From: VAZQ01 sp963744275
Lineage (GTDB): Bacteria > Pseudomonadota > Alphaproteobacteria > Rhizobiales > Xanthobacteraceae
Direction of reading: 5' to 3'
Assembly (NCBI GenBank): GCA_963744275.1
Contig: CAVUSX010000013.1
Location: 30,020-94,019, forward strand
DNA length: 64,000 nucleotides
The translations under genes were made by a program, and so were the position numbers. Below the pieces are notes generated by a model that was given only the letters and a program-made list of their open reading frames with translations, searched no databases and was not told the DNA's origin. How positions within the stretch are numbered: the first letter of the stretch is position 1; each line of letters starts with the position of its first letter. Below, piece after piece: positions 35,985-45,138 of the stretch.

Positions 35985-37053
35985 ATGCGCTTTCCTCGAT
36001 CTGCGACTGGCCGCTCGGCGCGGGCGCTGCCCCTCCTGCTGGCTGCGGCCCTGCTGGCACCGGTACCGGCCGCCGCGCAGGCCGACTTCTACAAGGGCAA
36101 GACCATCGATCTCGTCATCAGTACCGGGGTGGGAGGCGGCCTCGATGCCAATGCCCGGGTGGTGGCGCGCCATCTCGCCGACCACATTCCGGGCAATCCG
36201 ACCATCGTGCCGCGCAACATGCCGGGCGCCGGCCACATCCGGGCGGCCAATTTCGTCTTCAGCCAAGCCCCGAAGGACGGCACCGTCATCGCGACCTTCA
36301 TTCCGGTCTTCGTGATGGCGCAGGTCCTGGACCGCAGCAAAGGCATCCAGTTCGACCCCGCCAATTTCAACTGGCTGGCCTCGACCTCGTCCAGCAATTC
36401 CACGGTCTATACCTGGCATACGTCGAGCGTGAAATCGGTCGCGGACGCGACCAAGCGTGACGTGCTGATGGGCGGGACCGGCGCCGGCTCCTACACCATC
36501 ATCTATCCGACCATCATGAACAGCGTGTTGGGGACGCGGTTCCGGCTCGTCACCGGCTACCAGAGCACCGCCGAGATCGGCCTCGCGATGGAGCGCGGCG
36601 AGGTCGAAGGGCGCGCGGGTAACAACTTCAACAGCCTGAAGGCGGAGAACGCCGAATGGCTCGCATCCGGAAAGATCACGCTGATCACCCAGGTCGGGCT
36701 CGAGCGCGATCCGGAATATCCGGACCTGCCGCTTTTGACCGACTTGGCGAGATCCGACCAGGATCGCCAGGTCCTGAAGCTGTTCTCGACCGACGTAGTG
36801 ATCGGCCGGCCGTTCGTGACCTCACCGGGCGTGCCGGCCGAGCGGGTGGCGCTGCTGCGCAAGGCGTTCGACGAGATGATGGCCGATCCGGCCTATCTGG
36901 AGGATTTCGAGAAAGGCGGCGCTCGACGTCACACCGGTCGCGGGCGCCAAGATCCAGGCCGTGGTCGCGGATCTGGTGCATACCCCGGCCGACATCGTCG
37001 CCAAGGCGAAGCTCGCGATGGAGCCGAAGAACATCGTCGAAAGGTCCAAATGA
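35985..37053 (+). CDS. Bug/TctC-type tripartite tricarboxylate SBP, copy 1 (one frame break)
   Basis: About 356 residues with signal peptide 1-31 (APVPAAAQAD). Family opening DFYKGKTIDLVISTGVGGGL; NPTIVPRNMPGAGHIRAANF; GTGAGSYTIIYPTIMNSVLG; LAMERGEVEGRAGN; PDLPLLTDLARSDQD. The frame breaks near 36917: one extra G after GAGAAA. Without it the protein continues EKAALDVTPVAGAKIQAVVA and ends NIVERSK at TGA 37051-37053, overlapping the next ATG by 4 bases. No TctA/TctB membrane genes are nearby. Confidence 0.85.
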
Positions 37054-38039
37054 AAAAGCTGCAGCTGTCGATCGCGACCGAGGACTACGACCATTTTCGC
37101 GATTTTCGCGAGGGTAGGGTGCAGGCCGAAGGCATCGAGCAGATCTGGCTGATGCCGGAGCTGCATGAGATCTTCGCGCGATTCACCTTCAATCGCGAAT
37201 GGGACGTGAGCGAGCTGTCATTCGCGAAATTCATGGCCCAGGTGACGCGGCCTGATCCCGACATCGTGGCGCTGCCGGTGGTGGCCTCGCGCCACTTCCG
37301 GTTCTCGGCCTTCTATGTGAACCGCAACAGCAAGATCACCGCGCCGGCCGACCTCAAGGGCAAGAAGGTGGGATCGCCCGAATGGGCCCATACGGCCGCC
37401 GTCTATATGCGGGGCTGGTTGCAGGACGAGGCCGGCGTCAAGCTTCAGGACATCCACTGGTACCAGGCCGGCACCAACGAGCCCGGACGGACCGAGAAGG
37501 TCGAGCTGAGCCTGCCCAAGGGCGTCGGGCTCACCCGCGTGGACGACAAGTCCCTGAGCAACATGCTGGCCGCGGGCGAGATCGATTGCGCCCTGGTGGC
37601 GCGTCCGCCCGACTGCTTCATGCAGCGGCACCCGGACGTGGTGCGGCTGTTTCCGGACTATCTGGAGATGGAGGAGAAATATTACGCCCGCACCAAGGTG
37701 TGGCCGATCATGCACGTGATCGCGATGAAGCGGCAGATCCTCGACCAGAATCCCTGGGTGGCGGGCAGCCTCTATAACGCGTTTCTCGAATCCAAGAACC
37801 GCAGCATCGCGCGATTGACCGAGCAAAGCGTGTCGCGCTATCCGCTGCCCTGGCTGGTGACCTATGCGCGCCGCATGCGCGATCTGTTCGATGGCGACCC
37901 GTTCCCATTCGGTATCGAGGCGAACCGGCCGACTTTTGAGCAATTCCTGCGCTATACCTACGAGCAGGGCATCGCGCATCGTCACGCCGAGGTGGAGGAG
38001 ATTTTCCCCAAGGGAATGATGGTGTCGGTGCACACCTGA
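37050..38039 (+). CDS. 4,5-dihydroxyphthalate decarboxylase-like / SBP-fold protein, copy 2
   Basis: A 329-residue protein without signal peptide, paralogue of the 982-1977 gene. KKLQLSIATEDYDHFRDFRE, EWDVSELSFAKFMAQVTRPD, NSKITAPADLKGKKVGSPEW, DCALVARPPDCFMQRHPDVV, KVWPIMHVIAMKRQILDQNP, and YTYEQGIAHRHAEVEEIFPK. Its ATG overlaps the stop of the Bug SBP (ATGA), so the two are translationally coupled. The pairing suggests uptake and conversion of the same aromatic or carboxylic acid; the activity is not proven for this subgroup. Confidence 0.75.
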   Translation: MKKLQLSIATEDYDHFRDFREGRVQAEGIEQIWLMPELHEIFARFTFNREWDVSELSFAKFMAQVTRPDPDIVALPVVASRHFRFSAFYVNRNSKITAPADLKGKKVGSPEWAHTAAVYMRGWLQDEAGVKLQDIHWYQAGTNEPGRTEKVELSLPKGVGLTRVDDKSLSNMLAAGEIDCALVARPPDCFMQRHPDVVRLFPDYLEMEEKYYARTKVWPIMHVIAMKRQILDQNPWVAGSLYNAFLESKNRSIARLTEQSVSRYPLPWLVTYARRMRDLFDGDPFPFGIEANRPTFEQFLRYTYEQGIAHRHAEVEEIFPKGMMVSVHT

Positions 38040-38103
38040 GATGTCGGTGACTACCGGGTCGTCTGCTTTCGCGGACTGACCCCGGAACTCAGTTCCCTCA
38101 GCC

Positions 38104-38631
38104 TCAGGTGCGCTGCTGCCAGGGCTTGAGGGAGCGGACTTCCCATTTGCCCTTGTTGGCGCGGCAGGCGTCGCCCTGCATCCACGACGAGCTGCCTTCG
38201 CGCTCGAAGCTGGCGAGGAACTCGTGGCAGGTCACTCCATCCTCGTTGCGGGCGGTGGCGATCGGCGTCACCGTACCGCGGCCCCCGGTCTGGGGATTCT
38301 CCCATGACACGCTGGCGTCCTTGCCGCCTTTGCTCATGACCTCGCTGACCGCCGCCCGCGCGATGGCGAGGTCAGCCTCCGGCGGCAGGTCGGCGACCGG
38401 CTTCACGGCAGGCCCGGCGGGTTGCAGCGCGCCGGTCAGGCTACCGTCGTCCTTTTTCCCGAACAGGTTGTCGAGCTGGTAGGAGAAGCTGCAGCCGCCC
38501 ACCGACAGCGCCAGCGCAAAGGTGAAAGTCGCGGCCGGCAGCCCACGCCATAGGCGCGCCGTCGGGCATCCTCTATAAGTGCGCACGGAAGAGCGCAGCA
38601 CGGACAGGCGACTTGGCACCTCTGCCACCAC
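38104..38631 (-). CDS. RT0821/Lpp0805-type surface lipoprotein
   Basis: About 175 residues, or fewer if a later start is used. The lipobox LALSVGGCS marks the lipidated cysteine. The C-terminal domain has VSWENPQTGGRGTVTPIATA, GVTCHEFLASFEREGSS and QGDACRANKGKWEV, the pattern of 17-kDa-type outer membrane surface antigens. Probably an outer-membrane lipoprotein. Its 5' end overlaps the divergent pdxH start region. The N-terminal start is uncertain. Confidence 0.8.
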   Translation of the reverse strand: MVAEVPSRLSVLRSSVRTYRGCPTARLWRGLPAATFTFALALSVGGCSFSYQLDNLFGKKDDGSLTGALQPAGPAVKPVADLPPEADLAIARAAVSEVMSKGGKDASVSWENPQTGGRGTVTPIATARNEDGVTCHEFLASFEREGSSSWMQGDACRANKGKWEVRSLKPWQQRT

Positions 38632-39287
38632 TTGGAACTCCGAAATGTCCGAATCAGAATTCGATACAACACCCGAACGGGTTAACGAGTGGTGATTTCA
38701 CCGAGGCCGACGAGCCCTTGCGGCTGTTCGCCGCTTGGTTCTCGGACGCAACCAAGTCCGAGCCCGCCGATCCCAGCGCCATGACGCTTGCGACCGTCGA
38801 TGCCGACGGTTTGCCGAATGCCCGCATGGTCCTGCTGAAGGGCTTCGACGAACAGGGATTCGTATTCTACACAAATCTAGACAGCCCAAAAGGGCGAGAA
38901 TTGGGTGCTACACCGAAAGGTGCCATGGTCTTCCATTGGAAGAGCCTGAGCCGGCAGGTTCGCTTGCGCGGCCCGCTGGAGCGCGTGGAGGACCACGTCG
39001 CCGACGCGTATTTCGCCACCCGCCCGCGCCTCGCCCAGATCGGTGCCTGGGCCAGCAGGCAGTCGGCTCCGCTCGAAAGCCGGATGGCCTTCGAGAAGGC
39101 GATCGCGTTCTACATGGCGAAATTCGCGGTTGGAACGATCCCACGGCCGGCGAACTGGTCGGGCTACCGCTTGCTGCCGCTCTCCATCGAATTCTGGCAG
39201 GATCGGCCCTATCGGCTGCACGATCGCATCGAGTTCCGCCGCGGCGGCGTCGGCGAGCCCTGGAGCAAGACTCGGCTTTATCCGTGA
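38613..39287 (+). CDS. pdxH: pyridoxamine 5'-phosphate oxidase
   Basis: An FMN enzyme that makes pyridoxal 5'-phosphate. Blocks: SGDFTEADEPLRLFAAWFSD, PSAMTLATVDADGLPNARMV, LLKGFDEQGFVFYTNLDSPK, HWKSLSRQVRLRGPLERVED, ASRQSAPLESRMAFEKAIAF, SIEFWQDRPYRLHDRIEFRR, ending KTRLYP. The N-terminus is unclear. The only in-frame start seen is TTG 38613, while ATG 38645 opens a good-looking MSESEFDTTPERVN in another frame and stops at 38695. A one-base error near 38680 could join them. Confidence 0.9.
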   Translation: MAPLPPLGTPKCPNQNSIQHPNGLTSGDFTEADEPLRLFAAWFSDATKSEPADPSAMTLATVDADGLPNARMVLLKGFDEQGFVFYTNLDSPKGRELGATPKGAMVFHWKSLSRQVRLRGPLERVEDHVADAYFATRPRLAQIGAWASRQSAPLESRMAFEKAIAFYMAKFAVGTIPRPANWSGYRLLPLSIEFWQDRPYRLHDRIEFRRGGVGEPWSKTRLYP

Positions 39288-39336
39288 AACCCCATATTCC
39301 ACCCCTGACCCACTCTATCGAGGCTCGAGAATCCCC

Positions 39337-40089
39337 ATGGTGACGCCCAACGACAACCACCCCCGCCGCGCCCTGCTGCTGACCGGGGCCAGCCGCGGCA
39401 TCGGCCATGCCACGGTGAAGCGCTTCTCGGCCGCCGGCTGGCGCGTCATCACCTGCTCGCGCCATCCGTTCCCGGAGAACTGCCCGTGGGAGGCGGGCCC
39501 CGAAGACCACATCCAGGTCGACCTCGCCGATCCGCAAGACACATTGTCGGCGATCGCCGTCATCAAGGAGCGGCTCGAGAACGGCGAGCTGCATGCGCTC
39601 GTCAACAATGCGGCGATCTCGCCGAAAGCGGCCGGCGGCAAGCGGCTGTCCTCGCTCGAGACCACGATCGGCGTGTGGGATCATGTTTTCCGGGTGAACT
39701 TCTTCGCCCCCATCACGCTCGCGCGCGGCCTGGTCGACGAGCTCAAGGCCGCCAAGGGATCGGTGGTCAACGTCACCTCGATCGCGGGCTCGCGGGTCCA
39801 TCCGTTCGCGGGCACGGCCTACGCCACCTCGAAGGCGGCGCTGGCGGCGCTGACGCGGGAAATGGCGGCCGATTTCGGCCCCCTGGGCATCCGGGTCAAC
39901 GCCATCGCGCCGGGCGAGATCGACACCCCGATCCTGTCGCCCGGCACCGAAAAAATCGTCGAGCAGATCCCGCTGCACCGCCTCGGCACGCCCGATGAGG
40001 TCGCCAAGATCATCTATGTCTTGTGTACGGAGACCTCGTCCTACGTGAACGGCGCCGAAATCCACATTAACGGCGGTCAGCACGTGTGA
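39337..40089 (+). CDS. short-chain dehydrogenase/reductase
   Basis: A 250-residue NAD(P)-dependent oxidoreductase. ALLLTGASRGIGHATVKRFS is the glycine-rich cofactor motif, LHALVNNAAISPKA the NNAA strand, and YATSKAALAALTREMAADFG holds the YxxxK pair, with serine in VVNVTSIAGSRVHP. It ends with NGAEIHINGGQHV. It follows pdxH by 49 bases in the same direction. Substrate unknown. Confidence 0.88.
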   Translation: MVTPNDNHPRRALLLTGASRGIGHATVKRFSAAGWRVITCSRHPFPENCPWEAGPEDHIQVDLADPQDTLSAIAVIKERLENGELHALVNNAAISPKAAGGKRLSSLETTIGVWDHVFRVNFFAPITLARGLVDELKAAKGSVVNVTSIAGSRVHPFAGTAYATSKAALAALTREMAADFGPLGIRVNAIAPGEIDTPILSPGTEKIVEQIPLHRLGTPDEVAKIIYVLCTETSSYVNGAEIHINGGQHV

Positions 40090-40189
40090 ATGCGGACCGC
40101 GAATTGATCGGATGTCGGAGGGTGGGGTCAGGGGCGTAGAGCCCCGTGACGGCCGCGGCTGACCCAGCGGCCCAGGTCAAGGGTGGCCC

Positions 40190-40393
40190 TCAGGCCGCGA
40201 ATTTGGCGACCGTATCCTTCAGCCAGAGCCCCGCCTGACGGTCAGTCGAGACATGGACGGAGGTCTTCGCGCCGCCTTGGTAGCGCATGGCCGCCACCAC
40301 CGCCGATATCCCGATCTCGCCATACCGAACCTCGAGATTGTGGGCCTCACGGCGGACGGATTGGGTGGATTGGGCCATTTTCGTCGATTTCAT
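40190..40393 (-). CDS. small conserved-looking protein, 67 residues
   Basis: A short gene starting at ATG 40393 after a well-placed GGAGAC site. The protein is soluble-looking: AHNLEVRYGEIGISAVVAAM, then QGGAKTSVHVSTDRQAG and a C-terminal LKDTVAKFAA. No domain is recognised. Codon use and the ribosome site support it as real despite its size. It is convergent with the SDR gene. Confidence 0.6.
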   Translation of the reverse strand: MKSTKMAQSTQSVRREAHNLEVRYGEIGISAVVAAMRYQGGAKTSVHVSTDRQAGLWLKDTVAKFAA

Positions 40394-40823
40394 TTCAGTC
40401 TCCGTGGGAATTGTTCTGCGTTTTCTTGGGTATTCGCGGACAGCTTCGAGATGCTCGGGGAGTACGGCGGAAATGCGCGATAAATCGTGTCCTATCGTGA
40501 CAATTCGGTCGCAATCGAGAGGTCATATGGGTGCTGCCCGCCGTCGCCCTTGGTCCAATAGGCAACGCCTGGTAAACTGATCGTTAATTCGAGTGGCCCA
40601 AAGTATAGGCTTCGGGTTTCCGTCAGGCCCATTCCTTGTGCAGGGTCAGTGGGTTCCCAGTGTCACGGCCCGATGCGACATTCTTGCAACAGGTTTTAAC
40701 GACTATGCGGGTGAGGGTATCTGAGGTCTGGAAGTGATACGGTTCTTTCAGCTAATTGTCGGATGGGTGAATCGAGAACCGAGCACCAGCGCGTGCCAAT
40801 GGCGTTAAGAACAAGGGGTAGCT
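40394..40823. other. 430-base intergenic stretch upstream of the second L,D-transpeptidase
   Basis: No gene is supported on either strand. The stretch is more AT-rich than its surroundings, so it probably holds promoters for both flanking genes. No -35/-10 pair with good spacing was confirmed. Confidence 0.45.
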
Positions 40824-41465
40824 ATGGCCGTACGTGGAATTACATTTCTGGGGCTTTTGCTGGGGCTGGGGCTGACGCTCGGCGGCTGCATGCAGGCAAC
40901 GTTGGAACCTGCGTCGGAGGCGAGCTTCAGCCCGCGTGACAAGAAGCTCCTGGCCAACCCGCCATATGAGAAGGTCGCGATTCCGATCGCCTTCCAGCGC
41001 TCCATTATCGACTATCAGCGCAAGGAGCAGCCGGGCACGATCGTGGTCGATACCGATGCCCGCTATCTCTATTACGTGCTGCCCCAGGGCAAGGCGATCC
41101 GCTATGGGGTGACGGTGGGCGAGGATGCGCAATCCTGGGCCGGCGTCGCCAAGGTCGGCAATATGACGGAATGGCCGGCTTGGGTCCCGACCGAGGGCGA
41201 GAAGCAGCGGCTTGGACCACTGCCGAACTCTGTGGAAGGCGGCCCGGCCAATCCGATGGGGGCGCGCGCCATGTACCTGTTCCAGGGCAGCAAGGACACG
41301 CTGTTCCGCATCCATGGCACCAACCAGCCGGAATATATCGGCGAAGCCATCTCGTCGGGCTGCATCCGCATGACCAACGAGGACGTGATCGATCTCTACA
41401 AGCGGGTCAAGATCGGCACCCCGGTGGTGGTGCTCAACTCGCACCTGCACATGGCATCCGGCTGA
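40824..41465 (+). CDS. L,D-transpeptidase lipoprotein (YkuD domain)
   Basis: A 213-residue protein. The lipobox LGLTLGGCM gives a lipidated Cys. YkuD domain: GTIVVDTDARYLYYVLPQGK, then FRIHGTNQPEYIGEAISSGC with catalytic His and Cys, followed by IRMTNEDVIDLYKRVKIGTP. It would remodel peptidoglycan from a membrane anchor, complementing the secreted copy at 2758-3468. ATG 40824 follows AAGGGGTAG. A strong terminator ends the gene. Confidence 0.92.
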   Translation: MAVRGITFLGLLLGLGLTLGGCMQATLEPASEASFSPRDKKLLANPPYEKVAIPIAFQRSIIDYQRKEQPGTIVVDTDARYLYYVLPQGKAIRYGVTVGEDAQSWAGVAKVGNMTEWPAWVPTEGEKQRLGPLPNSVEGGPANPMGARAMYLFQGSKDTLFRIHGTNQPEYIGEAISSGCIRMTNEDVIDLYKRVKIGTPVVVLNSHLHMASG

Positions 41466-41494
41466 GCCGCAGCGCGAAATCTCCTTCCAATAAC

Positions 41495-41523
41495 AAACGG
41501 CGCCGTTTCGGCGCCGTTTTCGT
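41495..41523 (+). terminator. rho-independent terminator
   Basis: The stem AAACGGCGCC (41495-41504) pairs with GGCGCCGTTT (41510-41519) around a 5-base loop, followed by TTCGTTT. It lies 30 bases after the L,D-transpeptidase stop. Being symmetric with an A-rich left side, it could also serve the convergent aminotransferase gene. Confidence 0.85.
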
Positions 41524-41546
41524 TTGGCTTCCGGCTTGTCTCGAGC

Positions 41547-42935
41547 TCAGGCTTCCGCCAGGCGCTCGCGCCGCACCCAATCCAAGGTGCGATCGAGCGC
41601 GCGGCCGAGCCGATCGAACAGCTCGTCGATCTCGGCCGGCGTGATGACGAGCGGCGGACAGACCGAAACCGCATCGCCGGCCAGGAAGCGCACGATCAAT
41701 CCTTCCTCCTCGGCAAACCGCACGGCCCGCGGCGCCACGCCCGCCTTGGGGTCGAACGGCCGCTTGGCGGCCTTGTCGGCCACCAGCTCGACCGCGCCGA
41801 TGAGCCCGAGCCCGCGCGCTTCCCCGACCAGGGCATGCTGCCCGAGCGCGGCGAGCCGCGCTTGGAACTGCGGGGTCTTCTGCGCGGCCGCTTCCACCAG
41901 GCGGTCGCGCGCATAGATCTCCAGCGCCTTCAAGGCCACCGCCGCCGCGACCGGATGGCCCGAATAGGTAAAGCCGTGGCCGAAGCTGCCGATCTTGCGG
42001 CTCTCGACCAGGAGCGCCTGATACATGGATTCCGGCACCGTCACCGCCGCCATGGGCACGTAGCCGGAGGTCAGCGCCTTGGCGACCGAGATCGAATCCG
42101 GCGCAAACCCGAGCGACTGGCAGCCGAACCAGGTTCCCAGCCGCCCGAAGCCGCAGATCACCTCGTCGGCGATCATGTAGACATCGTGGCGGCGGCAGAC
42201 CTGCATGACCTTCTCGAAATAGGATCTGGGCGGCACCAGCACCCCGCCCGCCCCCATCACGGGCTCGGCGATGAAGGCCGCCACGGTCTCCGGCCCTTCC
42301 CGCTCGATCATCTCATCGAGCTCGGCGGCGAGCCGGGTCGCGAACGCCTCCTCGCTCTCGCCCGCCTGGGCGAAGCGATAATGATGCGGACAGCCGGCGT
42401 GCAGGATGCCGGCGATCGGCAGATCGAAATCGCGCTGGTTGATCGGAAGCCCGGTCAGCGAGGCGGCCGCGATGGTCACTCCGTGATAGGCCTTGAGCCG
42501 GCTGATGATCTTCTTCTTGCGCGGCCGGCCGAGCGCGTTGTTCATGTACCAGACCAGCTTGATCTGGGTGTCGTTCGCCTCCGAGCCGGAATTGCAGAAG
42601 AACACCTTCGAGGTCGGCACCGGCGCCATTTCCTTGAGCTTCTCGGCCAGCTCGATCGCCGGATCGTGGCTCTTGCCGCTGAACAGATGGGCGAAGGAGA
42701 GCTTGCGCATCTGCGCCGCCGCCGCCTCGGCCAGCTCCTCGTTGCCGTAGCCGAGCGCCGTGCACCAGAGCCCGGACATGCCCTCGATATAGGGCTTGCC
42801 GCTGCTGTCGTAGACGAAGATGCCCTTGCCGCGCTCGAGCACGAGCGGGCCGGTCTCGCGCAGGGTCGCGAGATTGGTATAGGGATGGACCAGGGTCTCG
42901 ACGTCGCGGACGGCGAGATTGCTGAGAGGCGTCAT
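41547..42935 (-). CDS. class III PLP-dependent aminotransferase
   Basis: A 462-residue omega-aminotransferase (family of beta-alanine/GABA/taurine:pyruvate transaminases). Blocks: LVHPYTNLATLRETGPLVLE, SKVFFCNSGSEANDTQIKLV (phosphate site), AYHGVTIAAASLTG, VAAFIAEPVMGAGGVLVPP, YMIADEVICGFGRLGTWFG with the Asp contacting PLP nitrogen, and the Schiff-base lysine in SVAKALTSGYVPM. Complete. The amino donor cannot be assigned. Confidence 0.9.
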   Translation of the reverse strand: MTPLSNLAVRDVETLVHPYTNLATLRETGPLVLERGKGIFVYDSSGKPYIEGMSGLWCTALGYGNEELAEAAAAQMRKLSFAHLFSGKSHDPAIELAEKLKEMAPVPTSKVFFCNSGSEANDTQIKLVWYMNNALGRPRKKKIISRLKAYHGVTIAAASLTGLPINQRDFDLPIAGILHAGCPHHYRFAQAGESEEAFATRLAAELDEMIEREGPETVAAFIAEPVMGAGGVLVPPRSYFEKVMQVCRRHDVYMIADEVICGFGRLGTWFGCQSLGFAPDSISVAKALTSGYVPMAAVTVPESMYQALLVESRKIGSFGHGFTYSGHPVAAAVALKALEIYARDRLVEAAAQKTPQFQARLAALGQHALVGEARGLGLIGAVELVADKAAKRPFDPKAGVAPRAVRFAEEEGLIVRFLAGDAVSVCPPLVITPAEIDELFDRLGRALDRTLDWVRRERLAEA

Positions 42936-43033
42936 TGAACCGCACTTTCCGATCGCATACTTTCAGTGCTCCAGCCTTTATACTGACGGCTTCGCCGCCG
43001 ATCCGTCAAAGCCTCCGTGCCCAAGAGCGGCGC

Positions 43034-43801
43034 TCAGCGCGCCTCCTCGCTCGGGCGCGCGCGTGGCAGCGGCACCGCGCCGGCGACGAACGCAGCCGCC
43101 GTCTCGGCCGGCTCGCGCACGTCCCATTCGCAGATACGATAGTTGCCGCGGCGCTCGGCGAGATCGACATGCACGTGATTCTCGTGGAAGCCGTCGGAAC
43201 CGGGACCCAGCACGGTCATGAATCGCGCGCAGACGCTCTGCCGCAAGCCATCGCGGAAGTCCTTGGGGACATGCGGGTCGGTGAGCTCGACCACCCTGCC
43301 GTCGGCGAGCTTGAGCGAATGGATGTCGAGGGCGTTGCCCTTGCCGTGCTCGGAGATCTTGGCGCCCGCGATCCCGTTGCGGCCGCGGCAATCGTAGGAG
43401 GCGAGATTGGCGAGCGACTTGAGCGGCGACCCGAGATCGAGCACGCGCGGCGCCGCCTCCTCGCGCACCCAGCTCACGATCGCCTCCGCCATGGTGCAGC
43501 GAAGAACGGCCGGCGGCGCGATCGCGACCCGGCTCTGGTCCGGCAGGAATACGGCTTCGAGCCGCACGATATCGGGGGCGCCGCATTCGCCCGGTCCGAT
43601 GATCGGCGGCAATGAGGGCGCGGTCGCCAGGGCGGCGGTCAGGCGGAGCCGGCAGGCGGTCGGCGCCGCCGCCTCCGGCGTAGCCGGTTCCTCCACGGCT
43701 GCGGGCGCGGCGGGCGGACGCGGGCGCGGCATCGGCACGCCTTGCGCGGCGGCGAGACCGCAGCCGACGGCGAGCAGGATCGTGGCGCAGATCAGCTTCA
43801 C
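43034..43801 (-). CDS. extensin-like secreted protein
   Basis: About 255 residues from GTG 43801 (start uncertain; the frame is open further upstream). Signal peptide LICATILLAVGCGLAAAQ, a proline/alanine-rich linker (PMPRPRPPAAPAA), then an extensin-like C-terminal domain with paired cysteines and a peptidase-like HxxxxD/HxH layout: SYDCRGRNGIAGAKISEHGK, GNALDIHSLKL and GFHENHVHVDLAERRGNY. The fold resembles D-Ala-D-Ala carboxypeptidases (VanY-like), so a cell-wall role is plausible. Confidence 0.8.
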   Translation of the reverse strand: MKLICATILLAVGCGLAAAQGVPMPRPRPPAAPAAVEEPATPEAAAPTACRLRLTAALATAPSLPPIIGPGECGAPDIVRLEAVFLPDQSRVAIAPPAVLRCTMAEAIVSWVREEAAPRVLDLGSPLKSLANLASYDCRGRNGIAGAKISEHGKGNALDIHSLKLADGRVVELTDPHVPKDFRDGLRQSVCARFMTVLGPGSDGFHENHVHVDLAERRGNYRICEWDVREPAETAAAFVAGAVPLPRARPSEEAR

Positions 43802-43889
43802 ACGGGGGGCTTTCACAGGAGCATTCGCACGAAGAAGCCCATAGCGGTTTTCCGCCCGGAAATGCGACAACGCGAGAAACGATGGCGGC

Positions 43890-45048
43890 ATGACGCAGGC
43901 TGGCAATATGGCCCATTTCGAGGTCGTCGTCTGCGGGCTCGGCGCCACCGGCAGCGCGGCGCTCTATCGGCTCGCCCGCCGCGGCGTGCGGGTGCTCGGC
44001 CTGGAACGGTTCCGGCCCGGCCATGAGCGGGGGTCCTCGCACGGGGAAACCCGCATCATCCGGCTCGGCTATTTCGAGCATCCCTCCTATGTGCCGCTGG
44101 TGCGCAGCGCCTATGCGGGGTGGCGCGAGATCGAAGCGGCGGCCGGGCGTCAGCTCCTCCATGTCACCGGCATTGCGGAAATCGGACCGCCCGACGGCGT
44201 GCTGGTGAGCGGGACCCTGGCATCCAGCCGCCAACATGGGTTGCGCCACGAAATCCTGAGCGCGGCCGAATTGATGCAACGGTTTCCCGCCTTTCGGGTG
44301 CCGCCCGACACCGTGGCGGTGGTGCAGCCGGAGGGCGGCTTCCTGGAAGCGGAGCCGGCGGTCGAGGCCATGGTCGGCCTCGCGCAGGCCGAGGGCGCCG
44401 AGATCCGCTGCGGCGAAACCATTGCGGCGATCGAGCCGCGCGCGGGCGGCGTGCGGATCACGACCGATCGCGGCGTGGTCGAGGCGCTCGCCGCGATCGT
44501 GGCGCCCGGTGCCTGGGTCAAGGCGTTGCTGCCGCAGCTCGCGGTGCCGATCCGGATCACCCGCCAGGTGATGGCCTGGTTCGCGCCGGGCGATCCCGCG
44601 CCGCTTGGCGGCGGCCGCCTGCCGGTTTTTCTCATCGAAAGCCGCCACGGCATCCACTACGGCTTTCCGCTTGCGCTCCGGCGCCATCAAGGTCGCCAAG
44701 CATCACCACCGCGATCAAAGCGTCGACCCCGATGCCTACGACAGAACGGTCTCGGCGGAGGATGAGCAGCTCATTCGCGCCGCGCTCGCGGAGCACCTGC
44801 CGGCCGCGAACGGGCGCCTGATCAGGGCCAAGACCTGCCTCTACACCATGACGCCCGACGGCGATTTCATCATCGACCGGCTGCCGGGCGCGCCGCAGAT
44901 CGTGGTGGCCTCGCCCTGCTCCGGACACGGGTTCAAGTTCGCGCCCGCCATCGGCGACATCCTGGCCGACCTCGCCACCACCGGGGCAACCACGCAGGAC
45001 ATCTCACGCTTTGCGCTCAAGCGGTTTGCGGGCGGTGCGGGCGGTTGA
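43890..45048 (+). CDS. sarcosine oxidase / N-methyltryptophan oxidase-like FAD enzyme (one frame break)
   Basis: About 385 residues. The FAD Rossmann motif is FEVVVCGLGATGSAALYRLA; ERGSSHGETRIIRLGYFEHP is the MSOX-family loop; the covalent-flavin cysteine is in ASPCSGHGFKFAPAIGDI. The frame changes near 44672 between GIHYGFPL and SGAIKVAKHHHRDQSVDPDA. Both halves are conserved, so a one-base error is likely. ATG 43890 and ATG 43908 are possible starts. It probably oxidises a secondary N-methyl amine; the substrate is unknown. Confidence 0.85.
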
Positions 45049-45138
45049 GAGAAACCGGTTTTCGGCGCATCCGCGGCTGGCTAAGCTCACGTAGCTGCAA
45101 GCGAGCCGGAACGGACCGGCGCCGGCCGGGAGGCTTCC

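Noticed and set aside
38613..39287. Calling a definite frameshift in pdxH
   Set aside because: An in-frame TTG start gives a plausible protein, so the N-terminal break is only a possibility and is noted as such.
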